Assembly: GCA_021850835.1 (NCBI GenBank)
Contig: JAJZKS010000074.1
Location: forward strand, 1 to 7,900
Origin: Thermoplasmata archaeon
GTDB taxonomy: Archaea > Thermoplasmatota > Thermoplasmata > Thermoplasmatales > Thermoplasmataceae
Length of the DNA: 7,900 nt
Reading direction: 5' to 3'
Part shown: piece by piece, positions 1 through 6,315 of the stretch
Layout: each line of letters opens with the position of its first letter
Position numbering within the stretch: position 1 is the first letter of the stretch
Made by a program: the position numbers and the translations under genes
Notes under the pieces: model-generated
What the model saw: the letters and a program-made list of their open reading frames with translations, nothing else
Told to the model about the DNA's origin: nothing
Database searches by the model: none

Positions 1-3000
1 CATTCGGTCTGATAAGGCGAAAGGTACCCTGAGGACGAAATGTTTGTTGAGTTGTAATTGACCCTTGCATTGGGATTGTCCGTGGGAAGGTTCTGGTTCA
101 CAAACTCAACGGCATACAATTTCAGGCCGGATGGGGTCCTTGACAGGTTTACGTAAACGTCCACTGAAGCCCCGGACACATTTACTGTCTCGTAATACCT
201 GTAGGGGTTATTGAATCCCCAGACCCAGAAATTAACGGTTCCGTTTGGGGTTATGATTAGGACGTACTCCCCGGCGACCCCGTTTACCTGTGTTATGTTT
301 GTCCCAAACTGCTCCATTACAGGGAGGGAAGTGGAGATCACCCTGACAAAATACAGAGGCTGGCCACTCTGGTTCCTTGAGAAATTAACCACTGTGAGAG
401 GGTGCGGGCCGGATATGTTGACTGAGTGTTTATATGCCACTGAGTTTGTGCCGTAAGTCCATCCGTATGAGTAAACGTAGGTGCCGTTTTGGAGCTTGAA
501 ACTCAGTTCATTATAGTTGGTTGGGTTCAGGAAATATTTTGTGCCATTGGAAAGGAACCAGTACTGTGGGTTCCCGCCGGCTATGCTGAGATTGTGGTAC
601 TGTGAGGCAAAACCGGTGAATGTGAAGTTCGCAAAATAAGTGGGGGGAACAGGCTTGAACTTTGCAAAGTTGTAAAGGAAAATCCCAAGGGACGTGAGGT
701 AAGGGTTTGTTTCTGAGTACTCAGTGGGAGTGAGCAAAAGCTCATTGGAAATCAGCCATTCCCCTCCAGATTGGAACACCGGAAAGGCAGCGCTCAGGTT
801 GGCCTGAAGGCTGGCAGCCTCCTCCATGAAGTGGTTGGCCACCGTCTGGTTGCCCGTTGACGTAATATTCGCAACATCGCTGATGAAGCTGGAATACTGT
901 GCAGCCTCTGAGGAACTGGAAAGGCTGTTGGAGCTGTTGTCAAGCCATGCCGGTGAGAAATTGATCCCAACAAACTGGGGGTTCATTAAGATGGAATAGT
1001 ATTCGCTGGGGTAGGGATAGTCACCAAAGAAGCCTAATGAGCTTATGGGGAAATTAAAGTAACTTGTAAAGGATGAAACAGAGGTACTCATGATGATGGT
1101 AGCACCGGGAATGACCTGCAGAAGCGCTTCCTGCCAGCCCTTGACCATGGCAGCGTTTATGGAGCCGGGGTATGTAGCCATCGGAATAACAAGCGGGTTG
1201 CCGTTGTAGAGGTAATCCGTGCCATTGAATGTTAGGCCGGAGGCACGTGCCTGGCTCGTATTGGCGAAGCTTTCCCAGTAGTACTTTGCAAGCGAGATGT
1301 TCTGAGACAGTGCGCTTCCATTGGGGGAGGCGTAAATACCGTTTGGAACGATGTTCCGCGGCACCAGCCCTTCTGAGGGGCCGGCCAGCGGCTGCGAGGG
1401 GGCAATGGAGATAGCAAAGTCATAACTGTATTTCAGGGCGTTCCGTGCATCCGTGCTGCTAAACAGGTTGTAAGGCATGTTTATGGGCATATCATTTGCT
1501 ATTACCGATGAAGTGTTGACGTCGGGATTGAAGTCGAGGTAATTGAGTTCAGACGTATTGTACGGAAGGGTATAGGTGCTGGATGGCTGGGTGACCGTTG
1601 CCCCGAGGGCGGAATTGGTTATGTCTATGTACTGGCTGTATGAACTCTGTGGGATCCCCTGGGTTGAAAAGTCTATTGCCGCAGACTGAACACCGGCAAC
1701 GGGACCCCATGGCCCGGGAGACTTGTAATAGGGATTTTCTTTGAATATGATCCCGATGCCCGGCAAAAATTCGCTTATCTGGTAGGGACCGTCTGAGAAA
1801 AGGCTGTGCGAGAGGCTATAATTTGCGGCCTGTGCCGGAAGGTTAGAAAAAGCCTGCGGACTCCATGAGTCAAGTGTCCGGTTGTTTCCCATCTCCTTTG
1901 CAATCCATGCCGGGTCAACAATGAGGGACAGGTAGGAAGACATCAGGGAGTATACAAAATCCGGAGTCATTGGCTGCTGAAAATGGAATGTCACGGAATG
2001 CATGCTGTTATTGTACGTTATGTTCTGGCTTATGTTGTAGAAAGTGGCGGATAATGCATCGTTAGTTCCCGGAAGAAGCATGGAGCCATAAAGGAACGCA
2101 CCGTATGTGTCAAGCAGGAGGTCGCCAGAGCCCGCAAAACTGGCCTGCATTAGCAGCCTGGCGAATGTGTAGGCAACGTCAAAAGGCGTAACCGCGGATC
2201 CGTTCTGCCAGGAAGCATTCTGCCTCAGGTAAAACGTGTAGTTTTCGTAAGGGAGTATGTGGGCGACATAACTGGAACCCCAGGGAGTTGCAACGGTATA
2301 ATTTGAATAATTGCCATTAACTTGTCCGTTCTGGATTGTGGGAAGGCCTGTGGCGAGCCCGGGGTGGAATCTGGAGCCATTTGGGCCCTGAACAACAAGG
2401 TTCTGCAGAAGATTCATCGTGATGTCAGGTGCACTGTAAGCGGAAAACGTTGGATCCATGGAATTGACGTTGGTGTACTGTGGGACTGCTCCTACTACCT
2501 CGGTATTGCTGCCGACAGACTGAACAAAATTGCAATTTAGGCTCTGGCCCTGGCCCAGTATGAGCACATTGCTGAACTGGGTTCCGCTGTAGTAGGTGAG
2601 AAGGCTTCCTGTCCCTATGCTGTATGTTCCGTTTGGCAACAGGAAGCTGATCGTGTTGCCGAGCGATGAAAACATTTTCCCGTCCACAGCGGCATACCAT
2701 GGGATCCCCTGGGGCAGTCCGGACTCAACAATGCTTACACTGTATTCGGGAAGAAGCGTTATTAAGCCGAACTGCAGATTGCCAACGTACGGCCCGCCGC
2801 TGATAAACACTTCGGTGCCATTGGCCACCAGGGTTGAAACGGAATCTATGAACGACGGCACAACCGGTGACATGTCAAATATGCCCGATGCACTGCCGTT
2901 CTGGGTCAGGTTGCGTAAACACAGAACAAGGGGGGATGTTATTGATTGCGCATAACTGTTTAAGTCCCCCGACCCAGCTATGAATATTACACCCTGATCC

Positions 3001-3992
3001 TCAGAAATGGAAGTCACAAAACCATGGTATTTGGAAACTCCGGTGGGCGGCATGGTGGAAGTACGATTACCTGGATTCACCATGAAGAGGGTGAGGTTGC
3101 TGAAGGTCTGGCCCCCCGAATTGACAAGGGTGCTTCCGGCAATAACGAGGCTCCCGTTATACCAGAGCATGTTTGATGACGGGAACAGGCTGGCATATCT
3201 TGGGTATGGAGTCCCCAGGCTGCCGAACAGGAACCCTGCGGGAAGGTCCGAAGTGAAATCGGTGAATGTCCCATTGTATCTCAGCAGGGTTGCCCCTGAT
3301 TCTGATTGATTCAACCCGAGCAGGAATATCCCGGAAGGAGTGGGCAGCATCTCAGATTGCGTAAAGATGTAAGGAGAAACCGCTGAGCTGAGATTTGTAA
3401 AACTCAGGGTAGTGGCATTTATGGCATAGAAAAGTGGCCGGGCACCTGGAGCTGAATAACTTCCATTGGGAAGGTTGTAAGCACCATATATGTAAAACGT
3501 TCCATCCTTGTAAGCGACACTCTGCAATATTGCAGAAGTGGACATGCCGGGATTGGCTGTGAGGATCCCGCTGGACAGATCCTGAAGCGTGTGGTTGGAG
3601 AAATGGAACGCATATATGTTAATCCCCGCCTGAGGCAGGAACTGGGTGCCCACCATTATGGCCAGGTTGTTTCCATATGCAACCCCGGTGAGGTAGCCAG
3701 AAGTCATGTTGGAGATTCCTGAATTTGTGGACCGGTTATAAAGGGCAAAGCCGTTGCCTCCCACAGTGAAGAACCCGTAGGGGGTTGATATTGTCATTCC
3801 GGTCCAGGCAGCGAGGTATGGCGATATGCCGAGCATATTGCCCGTAATGTTGCTATATGGGTCATTCAGGCTAAGTTTAATTGCAGGTTGGGCCTGGCCC
3901 TGTGATATGGCTCCATGGGCAGGAGGGAGAACTGCCAGTGAACTGGCAAGCATCACAGTAACGACAAAGAGGGCCAGGATTTGTCTATTCAA
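1..3992 (-). CDS. Giant secreted composite protein: beta-propeller, GLP-type domain and family-5 (peptide-type) solute-binding domain; partial at C-terminus
   Basis: One open frame of 1330 codons without a stop continues past the left edge. A TTG start gives MNRQILALFVVTVMLASS..., a classical signal peptide with probable cleavage near AHG-A (residue 28) and no lipobox cysteine; an in-frame TGA lies seven codons upstream, and the next ATG would cut into the signal peptide. Residues 70-410 show about six repeated strand-rich units resembling propeller blades. Residues 422-432 are VESGLPQGIPW, followed by VDG and LPNGTYS, the thermopsin-associated beta-sandwich signature. Residues 495-1100 match SBP_bac_5: WQNGSAVTPFDVAYTF (595-610), SDGPYQISEF near 734, DARNALKYSYDFA near 845, GDYPYPSEYY near 990. 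The rest is beta-rich. Family-5 proteins usually bind peptides or other solutes for ABC importers and are about 500-600 residues, so this is over twice normal size. Only two cysteines occur (358, 487). The ligand is unknown and no importer genes are in view; a C-terminal membrane anchor is expected beyond the edge. Confidence 0.9.
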   Translation of the reverse strand, partial: MNRQILALFVVTVMLASSLAVLPPAHGAISQGQAQPAIKLSLNDPYSNITGNMLGISPYLAAWTGMTISTPYGFFTVGGNGFALYNRSTNSGISNMTSGYLTGVAYGNNLAIMVGTQFLPQAGINIYAFHFSNHTLQDLSSGILTANPGMSTSAILQSVAYKDGTFYIYGAYNLPNGSYSAPGARPLFYAINATTLSFTNLSSAVSPYIFTQSEMLPTPSGIFLLGLNQSESGATLLRYNGTFTDFTSDLPAGFLFGSLGTPYPRYASLFPSSNMLWYNGSLVIAGSTLVNSGGQTFSNLTLFMVNPGNRTSTMPPTGVSKYHGFVTSISEDQGVIFIAGSGDLNSYAQSITSPLVLCLRNLTQNGSASGIFDMSPVVPSFIDSVSTLVANGTEVFISGGPYVGNLQFGLITLLPEYSVSIVESGLPQGIPWYAAVDGKMFSSLGNTISFLLPNGTYSIGTGSLLTYYSGTQFSNVLILGQGQSLNCNFVQSVGSNTEVVGAVPQYTNVNSMDPTFSAYSAPDITMNLLQNLVVQGPNGSRFHPGLATGLPTIQNGQVNGNYSNYTVATPWGSSYVAHILPYENYTFYLRQNASWQNGSAVTPFDVAYTFARLLMQASFAGSGDLLLDTYGAFLYGSMLLPGTNDALSATFYNISQNITYNNSMHSVTFHFQQPMTPDFVYSLMSSYLSLIVDPAWIAKEMGNNRTLDSWSPQAFSNLPAQAANYSLSHSLFSDGPYQISEFLPGIGIIFKENPYYKSPGPWGPVAGVQSAAIDFSTQGIPQSSYSQYIDITNSALGATVTQPSSTYTLPYNTSELNYLDFNPDVNTSSVIANDMPINMPYNLFSSTDARNALKYSYDFAISIAPSQPLAGPSEGLVPRNIVPNGIYASPNGSALSQNISLAKYYWESFANTSQARASGLTFNGTDYLYNGNPLVIPMATYPGSINAAMVKGWQEALLQVIPGATIIMSTSVSSFTSYFNFPISSLGFFGDYPYPSEYYSILMNPQFVGINFSPAWLDNSSNSLSSSSEAAQYSSFISDVANITSTGNQTVANHFMEEAASLQANLSAAFPVFQSGGEWLISNELLLTPTEYSETNPYLTSLGIFLYNFAKFKPVPPTYFANFTFTGFASQYHNLSIAGGNPQYWFLSNGTKYFLNPTNYNELSFKLQNGTYVYSYGWTYGTNSVAYKHSVNISGPHPLTVVNFSRNQSGQPLYFVRVISTSLPVMEQFGTNITQVNGVAGEYVLIITPNGTVNFWVWGFNNPYRYYETVNVSGASVDVYVNLSRTPSGLKLYAVEFVNQNLPTDNPNARVNYNSTNISSSGYLSPYQTE

Positions 3993-4036
3993 AACATGTG
4001 ATATTTTTCAAAGAGTTGAATAGATTTTCTTGACAA

Positions 4037-4045
4037 GTAATATAG
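4037..4045 (-). promoter_or_regulatory. Candidate TATA box for the giant binding-protein gene
   Basis: The minus strand reads CTATATTAC, centred about 49 bases upstream of the TTG start. With usual archaeal spacing of about 26 bases, transcription would begin near 4015 and leave a leader of roughly 23 bases. No Shine-Dalgarno-like GGAG or GGTG precedes the TTG. A second TATA-like string, CCATATAACC, lies further up near 4076-4085 and would give a longer leader. Both are pattern matches in AT-rich DNA. Confidence 0.35.
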
Positions 4046-4186
4046 ATATTTCGAAGATGTGCGCGATGACTGTTGGTTATATGGCTCGAAAGTCAAATTA
4101 ATATTCATTCAAAAGACAATTTTTGGCGGTTAGGCTTACAGATTATTGATGATTTCTTGAGTGAGCTTTCTTTGCCATTTCGGTTT

Positions 4187-5128
4187 TTATGAGCCGTGTG
4201 GGTAATAAACTGAATGATTTCTAATTGATGTGTAATTCAAGTATGCTCTTGTAGCAAGTTTTTCAGATTCGAGGAGCTGGCGCACCTCAAAAAGCTCATT
4301 GAGGTTCCTGCAGTAGATCAGGAAAATTCTGTTCAACCCCAGGATGAATTCGCTGAATAGATGCCCATTGAGCGCCCCCTCTTTTCTCAGTGACCTGAGC
4401 CTGTAGCTCTCAATTCCATTGAGGTTAAGAGTGAGGACAAGTCCGTTTGGTATGTTTGATGTGGAATAGTATGGCCTCGTGGAAATCTGCCTTTCCCTGA
4501 CCAGGGAATCCAGGATGCGCGCCACATTCCTGAATGAATGGCCGGTGCTATCACATAATCTCGTAACCTTCATATTTATTGGGTTACTTTTCGACAGAAT
4601 CTTCAGGATATCTGAATATGTATCCCCACGATCTTTGGGGAATGTATTCTGCTTGAACCTACAGGAGTCAAGGGGGGCACCTAACAATTCTTTCAACCTG
4701 CTGACGCTGTCTATAAGCTGGCGAGTGTTTCTTCCTACAATCTCAAAAATAGCACGTACTGAATGTTCAGATTCCCGGGGATGGCCTCCGAGGAAGCCGG
4801 GGATCAGTGGATCCTGTGAAAGCAAATGGGTGGACTCAATAAAATGCAAATCCTGCAGGTTTGCCCTGATGCTCCATATCATCCCCGGATCAGCTTTTAA
4901 CTCAGATATCCACCTGTTCCATGGAGTTGCCTCATTCCTGATGTGGAAAACAATGTCCCTCAGGAAGCTGGTGGAGGTCATTTCATCATACCTGGATTTC
5001 ACTGAGCTGTGGTGAATCTGCAGCTTTCCTGATATTTTTCTGAGAGTGGGCCGGGAACTGAATGATGTTTCCCCGGTTGCGGGCCAATGCAAGCTGGAAA
5101 GTATCTGGAGAGAAACATCATCAATCAT
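4187..5128 (-). CDS. Putative Lrp/AsnC-like regulator with duplicated winged-helix and ferredoxin-like halves
   Basis: This is a 313-residue soluble protein starting at ATG. Residues 2-62 (DDVSLQIL...LRKISGKLQIHHSSVKSRYDEM) follow the Lrp/AsnC plan: an acidic start, a first helix ending in IL-x-x-L, then a helix-turn-helix with S-S-V-K-S-R in the recognition helix. Residues 75-150 look like an alternating strand/helix effector domain. A second helix-turn-helix-like segment occupies 170-215 (SDILKILSK...SFRNVARILDSLVRERQIS), followed by another alternating region (228-300). This suggests an internal duplication, winged helix plus alpha/beta domain twice. No membrane segment is seen. It would bind DNA in the cytoplasm; the effector and targets are unknown. 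It lies between the GtrA gene (172-base gap) and the giant binding-protein gene (194-base gap) on the same strand, so either could be a target. The family is inferred from pattern only; it could be an unrelated archaeal winged-helix protein. Confidence 0.6.
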   Translation of the reverse strand: MIDDVSLQILSSLHWPATGETSFSSRPTLRKISGKLQIHHSSVKSRYDEMTSTSFLRDIVFHIRNEATPWNRWISELKADPGMIWSIRANLQDLHFIESTHLLSQDPLIPGFLGGHPRESEHSVRAIFEIVGRNTRQLIDSVSRLKELLGAPLDSCRFKQNTFPKDRGDTYSDILKILSKSNPINMKVTRLCDSTGHSFRNVARILDSLVRERQISTRPYYSTSNIPNGLVLTLNLNGIESYRLRSLRKEGALNGHLFSEFILGLNRIFLIYCRNLNELFEVRQLLESEKLATRAYLNYTSIRNHSVYYPHGS

Positions 5129-5147
5129 TGAAAGATATAAACAAACA

Positions 5148-5156
5148 TTAAATATA
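5148..5156 (-). promoter_or_regulatory. TATA box, probable leaderless promoter of the regulator gene
   Basis: The minus strand reads TATATTTAA, centred about 24 bases upstream of the ATG at 5128. That is the spacing expected if transcription starts at or next to the start codon, as in leaderless archaeal genes. The sequence just before the ATG (TTTATATCTTTCA) contains no Shine-Dalgarno motif, which agrees with leaderless translation. Confidence 0.5.
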
Positions 5157-5300
5157 ATAATGACTGAATTGTGTTAACTAGACCTATGAACCAGATTTTG
5201 CGTTGGAATGGTCAACATGATTTACCGGAATGCCCCTCCACCCTATAAGATTAAATGTTCAGTACCTCCAAAACTTTCCGTCTAATCATGTGAAACAAAG

Positions 5301-5762
5301 TCAAGGCACTTCAATTCCCCATGTCTTTTTTATCTGAAGGTAATAGTTTATTGGGAGCGATGCCGCTGATCCGATCAGGTTGCCGATGAGTGGTTCGAGG
5401 TTAAAAATTATGAAAAGAGCGTACTGTATGAATATGGAAAGAGTAGTCCCACCCAAATTGATGAATTCAAATTTGACCATTCGCCTTAGAATTCCGAAAT
5501 AGCTCCCATTATGAATTCCAGCCTCCCTGGTAGTCCAGAATTCGTTGATCAGGTATTCAATAGCCACACCAGTCAGGAAAGAAGCGGAGACTGAAATGAG
5601 ATTACTAAGTTTGAGGAGATGAAAAAGCAGGTAAGTGAATAATTCAACAAATCCGAACCCTATCCATCCGGAAATAGAGAATTTTATGGACCTTTTCATG
5701 TTGTTTTGAATTATTCTCCTTATACCCTGAATGAAACTGGCATCCTTCATGTGCGTTTCCAA
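5301..5762 (-). CDS. GtrA-family four-helix membrane protein (putative polyprenyl-phosphate-sugar flippase)
   Basis: The 153-residue protein has four predicted membrane helices at about 27-48, 54-75, 97-120 and 123-143, with a short positively charged N-terminus (IRRIIQNNMKRSIKF). The second helix ends in LINEFWTTRE and the last in INYYLQIKKTW. These match the repeated Asn-x-x-Trp-type ends of the two helical hairpins in GtrA-like proteins, and the length is typical. GtrA proteins are thought to move polyprenyl-phosphate-linked sugars across the membrane for polysaccharide or glycan modification; the substrate here cannot be told. The TTG at 5762 is used because a TATA-like box sits about 24 bases upstream; an in-frame ATG at 5750 would give 149 residues and is equally acceptable. 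A GT-C-type glycosyltransferase gene is divergent from it across a gap of about 550 bases, and the regulator gene follows 172 bases downstream with its own promoter. Confidence 0.85.
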   Translation of the reverse strand: METHMKDASFIQGIRRIIQNNMKRSIKFSISGWIGFGFVELFTYLLFHLLKLSNLISVSASFLTGVAIEYLINEFWTTREAGIHNGSYFGILRRMVKFEFINLGGTTLSIFIQYALFIIFNLEPLIGNLIGSAASLPINYYLQIKKTWGIEVP

Positions 5763-5781
5763 TATGGCAAATTCCCCATTA

Positions 5782-5790
5782 GATTTAATC
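5782..5790 (-). promoter_or_regulatory. Candidate TATA box for the GtrA-family gene
   Basis: The minus strand reads GATTAAATC, centred about 24 bases upstream of the TTG at 5762 and about 36 bases upstream of the ATG at 5750. The first spacing would give a leaderless message from TTG, the second a leader of about 10 bases before ATG. A GGGG run on the minus strand (5774-5777) lies between box and TTG and could be read as a weak ribosome-binding site. The match is loose. Confidence 0.3.
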
Positions 5791-6181
5791 GTAATTCACC
5801 ATTTTAGTAAATTGTGGGTTCATGGAAGTTGATTACGTTACAACAAAAACAACGTATTGGTTTCCAGTTGTAAAATGATCCATCTTTCGGGACATTTGAG
5901 TGTAAAAAGAGGTCATCTATCAATAAAGTGAAAAGTTTTCTTTGCTCACTGCGCTTAACCAAATTCTATTTAGTATTGTCAAATAAAAAATTAGGGGGTT
6001 TTTGGTCCTCTGAGTTTGCGGAATATTCCTGTGCCGGTGTTAACTGAATACTTCTTATTTGTTATGTAAAACTCAGGGTGTTGATGTTTCTCAGACTGGA
6101 AACTTTCCTCAAACCTCAACCTTATTTGAAAAATGGGAACACTCACTTATCGCCAGTCAGGAAATTTTGCAGATCTAGCAA

Positions 6182-6193
6182 TTAATTTATAAC
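6182..6193 (+). promoter_or_regulatory. Candidate TATA box for the GT-C glycosyltransferase gene
   Basis: TTAATTTATAAC resembles an archaeal TATA element. Transcription would start near 6213, leaving a leader of about 100 bases before the TTG at 6316. Such a leader fits with the Shine-Dalgarno-like motif seen before that codon. An alternative box, CCTATATGG at 6217-6225, would give a leader of about 70 bases. The sequence does not decide between them. Confidence 0.3.
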
Positions 6194-6303
6194 CAATTTT
6201 TTCTTAGGGAAATTGCCTATATGGTGAAGTCTGAAAAAATATGTTCCCCACATGAATATTGCCTATACTGCATTCAAGAAAGAATGAACTCTTCAATGGA
6301 TAT

Positions 6304-6307
6304 GGAG
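6304..6307 (+). promoter_or_regulatory. Shine-Dalgarno motif that supports the TTG start of the glycosyltransferase
   Basis: GGAG is followed by 8 bases and then TTG at 6316. This is good spacing for pairing with the archaeal 16S rRNA tail. It favours this TTG over the other in-frame TTG at 6259 and the ATG at 6361, which would remove most of the first membrane helix. Confidence 0.45.
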
Positions 6308-6315
6308 AATGTGTT

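Larger units (their letters stand above)
5763..6315. other. AT-rich intergenic region between divergent GtrA and glycosyltransferase genes
   Basis: About 550 bases with no convincing gene on either strand. Plus-strand frames are short: an 18-codon ATG frame near 5821-5877 and a 33-codon frame at 6084-6185, neither with coding-like composition nor a clear ribosome-binding site. The base composition is visibly more AT-rich than the flanking genes. It should hold both divergent promoters: the GtrA box at its left end and TATA-like strings near 6182-6193 and 6217-6225 at its right end. No tRNA-like fold, long repeat or transposon end was recognised. Confidence 0.6.

Noticed and set aside
2425..2955. 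Several open frames of 70-120 codons on both strands inside the giant gene
   Set aside because: They overlap one continuous 1330-codon frame with clear domain motifs; their translations are low-complexity shadows of that gene.
4146..4212. Possible C/D-box small RNA (TGATGA near 4147, CTGA near 4210)
   Set aside because: The C box lacks the expected purine before TGATGA, no internal C'/D' pair is present, no terminal stem was found, and it overlaps the end of the regulator gene.
4479..5015. Plus-strand open frame of 178 codons
   Set aside because: It lies wholly antisense to the regulator gene, has no recognisable domain or promoter, and the minus-strand frame has winged-helix features and a well-placed TATA box.
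6098..6108. Perfect inverted repeat GGAAA-C-TTTCC
   Set aside because: Five paired bases are expected several times by chance in a window of this size; it is not placed at a start or end of a gene and has no second copy that I could see.
6084..6185. 33-codon ATG frame in the intergenic region
   Set aside because: It is short, has no ribosome-binding site or recognisable motif, and is the size expected by chance in this DNA.
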